The translations under genes and the position numbers were made by a program. Shown here piece by piece: positions 19,854 through 30,860 of a stretch of 64,000 nt of DNA (position 1 is its first letter; each line of letters begins with the position of its first letter). Below the pieces are notes generated by a model. That model did not search any database and had not been told where the DNA came from. It saw only the letters and a list, made by a program, of their open reading frames with translations. The DNA is from Wurfbainia villosa (lineage: Eukaryota > Streptophyta > Magnoliopsida > Zingiberales > Zingiberaceae): assembly GCA_025175895.1 (NCBI GenBank), contig CM045990.1:45814658-45878657 (forward strand), in the 5' to 3' direction.

Positions 19854-21506
19854 ATGGATTTTGAAGAACAACAAGGTTGGGATATCAACAAGTCGGTCCC
19901 TTATGCGTTATATGGATGAGAATGCTTCAATTTATCGAAGAGAAGAATTGAAGACTTTATTATGATGAGGGACTTTGAAGAATGGTCCATTTTGATGGAA
20001 GGATTCGAATATCCAAGAGGACCAAGGGGAGGATTCCTCAAGAGGAAGAGATCGAGTGAGGAACAACTCCAAAGATTCGAGAAAAACACAAAGGTAATAA
20101 AATTCTTGGTTGATTTAGTTCCTAATGACATTGTGTGTATGTTAGGTAATTACATAGATGCCAAGGAACTTTGGAGCGATTTGGCCAAGCTTCATGAAAA
20201 TCCATCACCGGTCCAAGAGCCCAAAGAAGAAGAATCTTCATTCTCACAAGCAAGTGAGGATTCGGAAGTTGATAGGGAATCAACATCCGGATCCCGATCG
20301 AAAGAGGAAGAAGAGGTGAAATTAGAAGAAACCTCCACCTCTAGGATTGAGGGGGGAGGAGATTAGACCTTCCACTCAGGAGCATCAAGAAGAGCCTTCA
20401 ACATCCGATCAAGATGAAAAAGCTCAAACTTCGGCACCTACCACCACCCTAGGTAACTCAAACATATCAATTCGTAATAAAAATCATATCATAGGTTTTG
20501 AGTGTAGGGAATCCGGGCACTACAAGAGTAAGTGTCCGAAAAGAGTAAAGAAAGTTCCTCCGGCACCAAAAGTCATCGAAAAAGTCAAGGATGCAGGTGT
20601 CCCCACCAAGAAGAGCAAGGAGCACGTGGTGTGCTTCAAATGCCGACAACCGGGACACTATAGGAGCCAATGCCTGAGGAGAAGGGAAGGAGCATCACAA
20701 GTAGGGGGAGCTAAGGCTAACCCTAAGGTATATTTCAATAATGCACCTTCTAGTTTAAAGGTTAAAAAGCATGCTTTTAATTCTCTTGCTATCACTCATG
20801 AAAAGCATGTTAGTAAAAATAGATTTTATTGTCTAGGTGCTAAGAGTGTCTATTTTAGCAATAAGGAGAAATTTGGGACTAATGTCCCTAGAAAAACTCT
20901 TCCTAAGGAAAGCATTAGGAAAATAGAAAATCATTTAGACATTAACTCTAAGAAGGGTAGGCCTAGAGGAAATGGTAATGCCCAACGATCAAATGAAAAA
21001 TCAAAATTGGGCAATAAGAGTTAGAAAATCAAGCTTTGAGGTCAAGGCTTGAAAAACTTGAGAAGACCCTTAGGAATATACAAAATTCAATTAAAGGATC
21101 AAATAGTCAAATCCTAGGATCTAGAAGTCAAAGTTAAAGACCTAAGAAACAAGAACCATCCAAGGGCAAGTCCAAGCCCAAAAAGACCTATCATAATGTT
21201 CCATTTGATTATGGAACTCAAGTTAGGTCTAGGAAGACCAAGGTCACAAGGGAAGTCATCCCTAGAGTTGACCATGGTGTGTGCCTAGTGGCTAGGGTTT
21301 CAAAGAAACCTAGGGAAGCCACTAAGAAGGTTACAAGGGGAGTCACTCCTAGAGTTAACCTAGGCAAGACCACAATGACCAAGGCTAACAAGTCTAGAAG
21401 AGTCATTAGGAAGGTATTTAGGGAGGTTGTCCCTAATGAATACCTAATTAACCCAAGGATCTCAAATAGGTTTTGAGTTCCTAGGAGCGTGATAGATTCA
21501 CGCTAA
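19854..21506 (+). pseudogene. Element A gag-like gene
   Basis: The ATG at 19854 opens MDFEEQQGWDIN with an early stop. The main N-terminal frame (19962-20366) has FEEWSILMEGFEYPRG, a UBN2/DUF4219-like region (YIDAKELWSDLAKLHE) and an acidic Ser/Glu tract. A frame change near 20350 leads to 20347-21024 with two CCHC knuckles. The first has lost its first Cys (GFECRESGHYKSKC) and the second is intact (CFKCRQPGHYRSQC). Another shift near 21024 leads to the coiled-coil and Lys/Arg-rich tail ending NRF, a TGA at the Trp position, then VPRS. It would be a nucleocapsid-type RNA-binding protein. No catalytic domain follows. Confidence 0.85.
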
Positions 21507-22131
21507 ATGGGTTAGGTTGTGCCAACTTTAAATGAATGAGTAGTTAACCTAACCATGGTAAAGGTGACACTTTAGGTCATTTTCAAGGTTATGGTTACCT
21601 TGGGAATGTGTTTTGATCTTAAATCCTAAAGGTTTTTAGGATGTGCCAATATTATTTAAAAAGTTTGAAAAATTAATCAAATTGGCACAATTTAGGTTTA
21701 GAGGTCTTAGTGTGTCATTTTGGATTTTTGGCACACTTTGGGAATAATTGATAATATGGAAAAATGAGATTAATTATAACAAATGACAACTAATATTAAA
21801 ATTTAGGCATTATTATACCTATACATTTTATTTGCCATATTTTTTTTGCCATATACCATGTCATGTCATCATGTTTATTTTTATCATTTATATGTCATGA
21901 TCATGCTTAGGATTTAGGTCTTTATGTCATGTGTATTTAGATCTATTCATATGTCATGACATTATGATCATTGGTCATGCTTATTTATGATTATCATTTA
22001 TGTCATGATCATTCATGCATTTAAAGTAATTAAAATTGATTTAAGGACTATGACATGACTTGAAGTCCCATGTATAAGGGAATCAAGTAGGGTTGTCTTA
22101 GAAAATGCATGAAACCCTAGTTTAGGATGAA
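21507..22131 (+). other. Element A 3' interior, first part
   Basis: AT-rich and non-coding, with CATGTCATGATCAT-type words. It is homologous to 50657-50910 and 53340-53640 of element E, which has about 2.4 kb extra between those two blocks. Confidence 0.7.
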
Positions 22132-22136
22132 CAAAA

Positions 22137-23207
22137 TGTTGGATCGAGAAGCGTCGCTAGAGGGGGGTGAATAGTGAGTGTAACATTTTTCTTTTCATTC
22201 GTTCGATATACGAGCAAGCACAGCAAAAAAATAAAAAGATAAGTTTATTTTTACTTGGTTCATAACCTAGCGGTTGCTACTCCAAGGCCCTAACGGTCCT
22301 AGATCTCGTATGGAGGGTAAAGCACTATAAGATCTCCTCCTCGTTGGAGGTAGGAGACAACGATCACAAAACCAAAAGTACGAGGATGAGGCAACAAGCC
22401 TACCTCATCTCGTTACGATTAAAACAAAGAATACAATAACAAAAAATATTACTTGCTGCTGCTGTCGACGAAGAAGATTAAAGCTTGTCGTTGCGTCGGC
22501 ATTATGACGGTGTTGGAGCTTTGGCATTGTAGGAGCACTTGAGAATAATCTTGATTGATCTTTGGGTTGGAATCCTCCCCTCCTTTTATAGAGTTTGGCC
22601 TCATAATAAGTCTCCTCATCTTTTGGAACAGATCACAAAGTGGTACCATATTTTATCGCGAAGTGGCCACATCAAATATTATCTATTTTGACCTAGCGCA
22701 AAAGGCTTATTCATCGCCATCAGTCGACTGATGCCTTCCATCAGTCGACTGATGAGCAGCAGTCGACTACCCAATGACCAGCAGTCGATTGTCAGCCTGA
22801 CCACTTCCCTGCAATAAGAGGTTAGCACGGAAAATGGTAAATGCGATGGTTTCTTACCGTCCGATCTCGACCTAGACCTTCCATAGGAAGTCTTAGTCGG
22901 ATCGCCGCCTATGGTCGTCCCCGTACAGAGGACACGACCTTACCATCTCTCACTCACATGAGCTTACCTCTGGTCCTTTAAGATCTGTCGCTTTGCTTCT
23001 GGTCTTCCACCTAGGTTCTTCGACTCCCACGAAGTTCCTTCGGTGTTGCCCGACCACCATAGCTCCCTCTGGGTGTCGCTGACCTTCAGCTTAGCTTAGC
23101 CTTTCTGCACACTTGATTTAGCTCATGAGACAACGATGTAAACTTAACTTTGTGTCTTTGCCATAATCAAAACACAGGTTCGATTATCTGGTGCCCCTGC
23201 ACCAACA
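22137..23207 (-). repeat. Solo LTR F
   Basis: 1071 bp, TGTTGGATCGAG to GCACCAACA on the plus strand, with a perfect target duplication CAAAA at 22132-22136 and 23208-23212. Orientation is minus, judged from the CTAGAGGGGGGTGAATAG block at its left. It has CAGTCGACTG palindromes at 22720-22790. No interior or partner LTR is present, so it is a solo LTR left by LTR-LTR recombination. It resembles the fragment at 8410-9205. Confidence 0.88.
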
Positions 23208-23212
23208 CAAAA

Positions 23213-24404
23213 CTCATATCTCACATTATATTGACATGTATGTGTATTGATACACCCTAGATACATGTGAGATGCTAGGATATGAGTTAAGTTCAAGGTG
23301 TATAGTGTTTGCATCTAGATAAACTCAAACTCATCTAAAATCATGTGGTGGATCATTGGGAAAACTTATGTTCAAGTCATGCACACTAAGCCCAAAGAAC
23401 ATGATCAAATATAAGGTTTTAAACCTATTTTAAAATCATTTTGAAAAACCTTAGTGAAGTCTATCTTTTGATAGCAATCACCATTGATGAAGTCAATACA
23501 AAGTGAGCTAAAACATTGAAGTTTTTCTTCACTTTTGAACTTTGTATCAATTTCACTATTTTATGGGTAAAATATTTTTCTAACATTTTTCATCCATTGT
23601 ATTGGTCATAAGTATTATACATATGAAGTTTCATGATTTTTTGAATTACGTATAATTATTTATGAATTTCCAAAATCGATTCTGATAACTAAAAATCGGA
23701 TTTTTCAGTTATTAGTCAACTGCCCTTGTTGGCAGTTGACTGATGGGCATGGTAGTCGACTGATGCCTGATAAAGTCGACTGTCAATGCTAATTTCGAGA
23801 AAACAATGTATGTTTAGCCCATTTTCAGCTATGGTAAGGTTCCTTAACCACTCCTAACCCTAGGATATGCTTTGGGAAACATTAGAAAGGGTAAAAATCC
23901 ATTAGATATAGATTAGGAGAGTTGTTAGGATGATGTATCAAATTTAAGGTATGGAAAAGTTCAATGTCGAACTTTTAACCTTATTTTTTATGGTTTAGAG
24001 TTCCTATTGGCTTAGGGACTTCCCAAGGACATTGTTGGTGCAATGGTCAAGGGGAAGCAAGCCTTTAGGGGGAGGTGTCCATCATGGGATGATGGATATT
24101 ATTTGTCCTCATGAGGGGGAGAAATGGGATTTTGAGATGCCCAATTTGGAAATTGGGAGAGTGTATAGGAGTGTCTCTCTTGAGTGATATGAGACTTATC
24201 ACTAGAAAGATTGTAGGCATCTTAGGTATTTTTGGACCAAGGGGGAGATTGTAAGATCTCATTGGATATGAGACATTGACCTCCTTGGGTGAACCTTTTT
24301 GATGTATATCAAAAAGGGGGAGAATGTTAGAGTTACTAATTTGGGAAAATTGGTAAGGGAATTTGAGTTAGAGGCCTAACTCAAGGGTGTTTTTGTCAAA
24401 CATC
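23213..24404 (+). other. Element A 3' interior, second part, with several purine tracts
   Basis: Non-coding. Palindrome variants (AGTCGACTG) lie at 23710-23785. Purine tracts AGGGGGAGG (24066), GAGGGGGAGA (24112), AAGGGGGAGA (24240) and AAAAGGGGGAGA (24313) precede the true tract at 24405. The order matches element E (54120-55013). Confidence 0.65.
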
Positions 24405-24417
24405 AAAAAGGGGGAGA
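24405..24417 (+). promoter_or_regulatory. Element A polypurine tract
   Basis: AAAAAGGGGGAGA directly before the right LTR. Confidence 0.85.
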
Positions 24418-24418
24418 T

Positions 24419-25965
24419 TGTTGGTGCAATCAGCCCAGGTCACGATTGATCGGACTCGAGTTTGACTCGAGTAAGTATTTTGATGTTTGATATAGATGTC
24501 TGACATTGATGTCTGACATGTGTTGGGGAGATTGCTGATGCAATCGACCCAGGTCATACTTAATGTTTGAGGATGGTTTGACCATTGTCAAGGAAAAGTC
24601 CAAGTCTTGTGTACTTGGCATGGAAAGTCCAACATGGGTCGGCAAAGGAAAGTCCAAGCATGGGTCTTGGCATGGAAAGTCCAAGTCATGAGTACTTGGC
24701 ATGGAAAGTCCAATATGGGTTGGCAAGGGAAAGTCCAAGTTTGAGTCTTAGCAATTGGAAAGTCCAAGGGGAATATTAGCGGCGTAAAGTCCAAGGGTGG
24801 AGTTTTGGCAGCATAAGTCCAATGGTTGGTGGCGTAAAGTCCAAGCGGAGTCTTAGCAGCGTAAGCCCAATGTGCCTTGGCGGTGTAGACCATATTAGCA
24901 TGACAATAGCCGATAGAAGCACCTGAAGGCTAGCATATAGATAAACAAGTCATGGATGACTTGGAGGGATCCGATAGGCGTGAGGCTGACGGAGGTGGCT
25001 AGAAGGCTTAGGTCTAGGCTACGGGTGGTCTATCAAGTATGGGGGCACCATACTTGGGTTAAAACCTCATGTTTGAGGTGTATCAGTCGACTAGAACCAT
25101 GGGTCAGTCGACTGGTGTGAGTAACCTAGGGTTTGACTGCGGAAAGTGTCCTAGCAGTCGACTGCCAGAGCTTGGCAGTCGACTGCTGGCCTGAGCAGTC
25201 GATTGATCTGGTGATCAGTCGACTGATGGCTAAGATTTCAGGCACAAAAGGTTCTCCAGTCGAGTGATCGGCCCGACCACTCGACTGATTGAGGCATCAG
25301 TAGACTAATGTGTAAGATCAGTCGACTGATGGTGTATCCGTTGGATTTTTTCAGCGTGGATCTAGCCATTTTCGCACGACAACAGTGACACCAGTCGACT
25401 GATGGTCCCAAGCAGTCGACTGATAGGCGAAATCCAGCCCAGCCAGCAGCTTTAAATGGAGCTCGTGGAGGAGGGATTTGGCATCGGTTCTTGAGGAGTT
25501 TTGAGGCGATTTGCTATTGCAAATCAGGGTCTCCAAGTGCAATTCAAGAAACCACAAAGCAAGCAATCAAAAGAGAAATTGTAAAGTATTTTTCCTTTAC
25601 TTGTAGTGCATTTCATTATTGTAATTGCTTGTATTTGTTTCTTACTGTTGTAAGATCATTTGTACGAGGTTTCTCCACCTCCAGATTGTTCCGAGAAGGA
25701 GTATTTGTGATTAGTAATGCGTGATTGCATTACTAGGGCTTTTAGAGCCCAATCTGTGGAGTAGGAATCATTCGGTTCCGAACCACGTTATATCCTTGTG
25801 TTGTTATCATGCTCTTGTGTATTTGTATTTGTATTTGTATTGTGTTTCCTATTATTTCCGCTTCATACTAATACAATTGTAGCAAGCACGATCGAACGAA
25901 TTCCATCAAGCACCGACGATGCTATTCACCCCCCCCCCCTTCTAGCGGTCACAACGTTCCAAACA
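24419..25965 (+). repeat. Element A right LTR
   Basis: 1547 bp, TGTTGGTGCAATCAG to GTTCCAAACA. It is colinear with the left LTR. The main difference is the stretch 25100-25240, where intact CAGTCGACTG decamers stand at the sites that hold GATC words in the left LTR. Other changes are scattered substitutions and a longer C run near the end. Confidence 0.88.
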
Positions 25966-26507
25966 TTCCTTAGGGATAACTTTCCTAGATACCCTCCTAA
26001 TGACCCTCCTAGGCTTAGTAGCCTTGGTCATTTGGGTCTTGCCTAGGTTAACTCTAAGGGTGACTCCCCTTGTAACCTTCTTAGTGACCACCCTAGGTTT
26101 CCTTGAAACCCTAGCCACTAGGCACATACCTTGGTTACCCTTAGGGATGACTTCCCTAGTAACCTTGGTCTTCCTAGACCTAGGTTGTATTCCATAATCA
26201 AATGGAACACTATGATAGGCCTCCTTGGGCTTAGGTTTGTGACCCAAACCTTTCTTTCCCTTAGGTGGACCTTGCTTTCTAAACCCTAGGTTTTGACTCC
26301 TAGATCCTAAAGTTTGACCATTTGACCCCATAAATTGATTTTGTATATTTCTAAGGGTCTTTTCCATTTTCTCAAGCCTTGACCTCATGACTTGATTTTC
26401 CTTTTTTAATATCTCAAATTTTGATTTTTCATTAGCTCTTGAGATATTTTTATTTCTAGGCATATGTCTAATCCATTTAGGATTGATGCCTAGGTGATCC
26501 TCTATCT
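25966..26507 (-). pseudogene. Element B gag, C-terminal part
   Basis: Frame 25966-26507 (minus) reads NKIEDHLGINPK, then a charged coiled-coil segment (KSRLEKMEKTLRNIQ type), GPPKGKKGLGHKPK, HSVPFDYG and Lys/Arg-rich repeats ending RKVIPKECL. It is cut on the right by element C (target TATCT at 26503-26507) and on the left by A's right LTR, which removed the WVPKS end. It is nearly free of stops. Confidence 0.82.
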
Positions 26508-27708
26508 TGTTAGGGCAATCTCTTGCCGTGATATGGTTTTGATGGTGTGGCAAAGGGTTTAAGTTAGTTTGATATGTTGATGTGATATGTGCGTTGAAGT
26601 CGTGCAGGACTTAGTAATTCGCACATGGAGCCGTGGCAAGTTTCACATCTCATGACTCGTGCCTTGAGTCGGTGAAGGATAGCTTTGCGGAAGCCGTGCG
26701 CTTGGAGCATCCGAGGGACCGCCGGACGAGAAGCTTGGAGTAAAGCCGGAGGAAGTAGACTTCTAGGCAAGAGACGCGAAGGAGCATTGCAGAGCCGTGC
26801 GCCTGATGCTGCCGAGGGACGTGGCCGAGAATGAAGAGAACTTCGAAGGCGAGGGACTCCGAGAAATGAGAGTGAGCGATTGTAACCCGGGGAAGGGTAG
26901 CTCTTAGGTGAAACTTGGTCATTTGGCCAAGTGTCGGATGGGTTTTCAGACACCGATCATTGCCATGTCATGGCAATGGCGATCGCCTCGAGTCAGTGAG
27001 TTCGGTATGGTATCGACGGCGGATTGTGGCGTGATCGGAGCCATCACGATCGATCGGCATTGCCAAGACCATCGATCGACTTACGGCGTGATCGGGATAG
27101 ATAAGGATTCGACCATAGAACCGTTCGTGGCCGTAGGCGATCGACTACGAAGCGCGATCGTGATGAGGTCCATCGATCATTGCCAAGAGTTCCGTTGGAC
27201 TACAGCGGTCGGGATCCGGCGTGTTCGGAGGCCGTTTGTAGTAAATGACGATCGCCAGAAGCGTGATCGTGATGGCGGCAAGCGGGAAGAAGTTAGCCCT
27301 CTCATAAAAGAGAGGTGTAAGCCTTTGAGAGGCTAATGCTTATACTCAAACAATCTTCCTAGTGCCCCTGAGCTCTAAACTCTTCTTACTTGTCTTTACT
27401 TCAATCCTATTGTAAGAAGAGTGATCTTGGTTGTAAAGGTTACCTCCACCTAGCTTTGTGCAAAGGAGAGACCGATAGTGATTGGTTTTGGCGGAGTGAT
27501 TCACCGTGGACGAATCGGACCGTGGATTAGCGGCGTAGCCGTGAACCACGTTATATCTCGGTGTTTGTATTGCTTGTTTATATTTTGCTTGTCTTTACTT
27601 ATAGTTGTATATTCCGCTTGCGCTAACGTTTTGTAGACGAGCAATTTACGACGTCCAACGTACGAGGGCTATTCACCCCCCTCTAGCCGGCCATATCGAT
27701 CCCTTACA
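26508..27708 (+). repeat. Element C 5' LTR
   Basis: 1201 bp, TGTTAGGGCAATC to ATCCCTTACA. A GC-rich segment lies at 26600-26930. A patch at about 26950-27290 is full of CGATCG and GATCATTG words where element D has CAGTCGACTG. The TATA-like site reads CATAAAAG here. U5 contains CACCCCCCTCTAGCCGG. Confidence 0.92.
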
Positions 27709-27710
27709 AG

Positions 27711-27722
27711 TGGTATCAGAGC
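27711..27722 (+). promoter_or_regulatory. Element C primer-binding site
   Basis: TGGTATCAGAGC, the exact canonical site, two bases after the 5' LTR. Confidence 0.95.
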
Positions 27723-27772
27723 CAAGGTTGCTTGTCACCGGACTAACCGCCACAACAAGCCCTACATCAAAA

Positions 27773-29501
27773 ATGGCCGGCTCCAACATCCATCCTCCGA
27801 AGTTTGAAGGAGAATTCGCTTGGTGGAAGAAGCGAATGGAGGTATTTTCGAAGCAGTTTTGATATAATGATTACAATGGAATCCGGTTTCGTTTTGCCTA
27901 GGGATGAAGAGGGGAAACCAATCGAAAAATCAAGGTGGACCAAAAGGCAAAGGGAAGAGCACCTTGCAAATTCAAAAGCCAAACATCATCTCTTCAATGT
28001 GCTCCCCCAACAAGAAATCAACCGAATAGGAGAATGCCTAAGCGCCAAGGAGATGTGGGAGAAGCTAATTGAGCTTCATGAAGGCACATCCGAGGCAAAG
28101 CTAGCAAGGAGAGATCTCCTCCGCTCCCAACTATCCAACATCAAATTAGAAAAGGGAGAAAAGGTAATTTCTTTGCATTCTAGATTCAAAGAAATTTTAA
28201 ATGGACTAACAAGTGTAGGTGAGAAGCTATCAAACCGAGATATGGTAATGAAGGCCATAGATGCCTTTCCCCGGTCCTCAAAATGGAGCTCCATGGTGGA
28301 CTCATTTTATATCTCCAAGAACCTAGAAGTGAGCACCTTGGAGGAATTCTTTTCAACCATGGAGCTTCACGAAACTAGGCTTGAGGGAATACAAGAGGAG
28401 CCTAGAATTCAACCCTCAAGAGGAGTAGCATTATTGGCAAGTAAGGGGAAGAAGAAGATGGAAATCCCCTCCTCCTCCGATGACGAAGCGTCTTCCTCCT
28501 CCTCCATGGATAGCACCGAAGAAGCCTACATGGTAAGGAGGGTAAGACGTGCATTTAAGAATTTTAGATTTGATAAATCTAATGATAGGATGAGAAGACC
28601 AAGGGGGAAGGTCATATGCTACAATTGCCAAGGAGAAGGGCACATAAGGGACAATTGTCCCCTCCTAAACAAAAGCAAAGAAGAGAAGAAAAAGAAAGAA
28701 GAGAAGAGGAAGAAGAAGAAGGGGAGCAAGAGAAAGGAAGAGGAGAAGAAAGCAAAGGAGAAGGGAAAGGCTAAGGCTCTCAAGGCAAGGACTTGGGATG
28801 ACCCATCTTCATCCTCCTCATCATCATCGGATGAGGAGAATGCCTTTGTCACCAATTTGGCCTTGATGGCCTTTGATGACTTGGATTGCTCTTCATCCGA
28901 AAATGAAGAATCAAGCTCAAGTGGGGAAAGCTCAAGTGAAGGGGGAGCTTCCACATCCTCATCATCCGAAGAAGAAGAGGACATGGAAACTATGGTAACC
29001 AATCTCTCACCTAGTAAAATAGTTTCTATGATTTCTAGTTTAACTAAGGACTTATTTAGGGCAAAGAAGAAAAATAAATGCATGCTTGAACAAATTAAGG
29101 AATTAGAACAAAAATTAGAAAAGGCATGCTTAAATGATAATATTTCTTCTAGCTTAGATGATGCATGCTCACATGATTATATGCCTTTGGATGTTAGTGA
29201 TGCATGTATAAATGAAAATAGGGCTTTAAGGGAAAAGGTAGATTATTTAACAAAAGCCCTAGAAAAATTCACTATTGGCTCCAACACATTGAACATGATC
29301 TTAGGGAGCCAAAGAGCTAGTTTTAACAAGAAAGGCCTAGGATACAAAGAAAAGAAAAATGAAAAGGCCTATAAATGCCTAATAGCTAGGGGACAAGATA
29401 AAAAGAAAGTAATTGCTAGGAAATGGATCCCCAAGGAATATTTAGTGAACCCAATAGGAAAGAACTTATTTTGGGTTCCAAAATCCATCCTTAAGGGTTA
29501 G
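27773..29501 (+). pseudogene. Element C gag-like gene, one frameshift
   Basis: The ATG at 27773 starts MAGSNIHPPKFEGEF with WWKKRMEVF. One T is missing near 27847 compared with D, shifting to the long frame that is open to 29501 (565 codons as read). A UBN2/gag-type domain spans about 27870-28400 (QEINRIGECLSAKEMWEKL, FKEILNGL). A Ser-rich linker leads to a single CCHC knuckle CYNCQGEGHIRDNC (about 28617-28658), a Lys/Glu-rich run, acidic Ser tracts, a coiled coil (about 29070-29290) and the ending NLFWVPKSILKG. In full copia polyproteins a WVPK motif precedes protease; here it is followed by a stop. Role inferred: RNA packaging. Confidence 0.88.
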
Positions 29502-30846
29502 AAAACCCCTAGGGTAGTCAACCATATGAACTTGATCTATATCATATTTTGGTTGACTTAGGATGACAGGACAACATTTTTTAGATAGTGTTGGGTGATG
29601 ATAACGTACCCATAAATAGGTAATAATGCTTAAATCATGATGATTGTTGTAATTCCTATGTATGTTTTAAATCATGATTTATGATTTTGAAATTTGGCAC
29701 GTTATCATGAGAAATAGGGTTAAATCATGCTTTAGGTGATAATTTGTTTAATATCATCATATAATACCTAAATGCATGACTATTATTTGATGGATACATG
29801 AGTTTCATGATCATAATGTAGAATTCATTCATATATGTCATTATGATCATGTAGGATGTTAGGTTGATACTTAACCATGATAGAATTGCATGAATATATG
29901 GGTTAAGTATATACAAATACCCCCTAGGATACATCTCACACTCACTATAGGCTAACTTGATTGCAAACTTAGCATGGGTGAGATATTAGGATGATACAAA
30001 TGTCCACTAATGCCTATGGCATTTAGATGGTCATTTAAAGTATCAAAATAGCAATAATAGACCAATCATGGGGAAGGCTTATGTTTAATTCATAGACATA
30101 TTGCCCAAAGATCATGGTTGGATATTTCATATGTTTTCAAAACAATTTCTTACCTTAAAATACATATATTCATGTTTTGAAACAATTGGATGCAAAACTA
30201 GGTAGCTAACTTGATACTAGAATGATCAAAAACCTAGTGGTTTTTAGAACTTTTGGATTTTTGGCAAAAACAAGAAAATATAATGAGTTTTCATGAAAAA
30301 CTATTTTCCTTGATAGATATACTTAAAAGAAATATGTTCCCCAAATTTCATGATTTTTCAAATTTTCTAGAATTTATAATGCATTTCTGAATTTCGTCCA
30401 GAAAATCAGAAATTTGGATTCCTTTGTGCCCGATCATTGCCATCGATATCTTGATATATTGAAGGCCGAATTCAGTTTGTAAACCTCCTACAAGTGGTAG
30501 AAATATACTTGATGCCTCCTACAGTTTTTAAATCAACTTGACATATTTTTTCCCTCCATTATACTTGATGCCATGAGCTTATAACTTAGTGTTAATCTTT
30601 TTGATGGTGTCAAAGGGGGAGAAATAAGTATGTTTAAGTTAATCACATTAGGGGGAGAAATATATTGTAGGGGGAGAAATATATGTAGGGGGAGAAATAT
30701 ATGATAGGGGGAGAAAATTTGCATAGAGAATTTCATGGATTAAGGGGGAATTGCATGTTGTTATATCATGTTTATCTTTACATGCTTTCTTACCTTAGAA
30801 TTTATATCAAATGTTTTTACCTAACTTAAACGGATTGCCACACATC
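29502..30846 (+). other. Element C 3' interior with purine-tract array
   Basis: Non-coding and AT-rich, homologous to D 43023-44282. At 30612-30750 about six copies of a GGGGGAGAAATATAT-like unit occur before the true polypurine tract. At 30427-30445 the words CCGATCATTGCC stand where D has CAGTCGACTGCC. Confidence 0.75.
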
Positions 30847-30859
30847 AAAAAGGGGGAGA
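30847..30859 (+). promoter_or_regulatory. Element C polypurine tract
   Basis: AAAAAGGGGGAGA directly before the 3' LTR. Confidence 0.9.
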
Positions 30860-30860
30860 T

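Larger units (their letters stand above)
18326..25965 (+). mobile_element. Element A: gag-only LTR retroelement with nested solo LTR
   Basis: Left LTR 18326-19790, interior 19791-24418, right LTR 24419-25965, plus orientation. The interior has a primer site, a broken gag and a long AT-rich 3' part; solo LTR F (22137-23207) is inserted there. No protease, integrase or reverse transcriptase is present. There is no target duplication: the left side is preceded by a stray polypurine tract and the right side abuts B's gag. The copy therefore arose by, or was altered by, recombination. Confidence 0.82.

Noticed and set aside
26564..26953. Frames of 90-130 codons in the C and D LTRs, repeated at 31003, 42558 and 46674
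   Set aside because: They lie in the GC-rich part of non-coding LTRs, overlap on both strands and repeat only because the LTRs repeat.
28619..29083. Antisense 154-codon frame over C's gag
   Set aside because: It mirrors the Lys/Glu- and Ser-rich codons of the true gag; poly-Phe and poly-Ser content is typical of a shadow frame.
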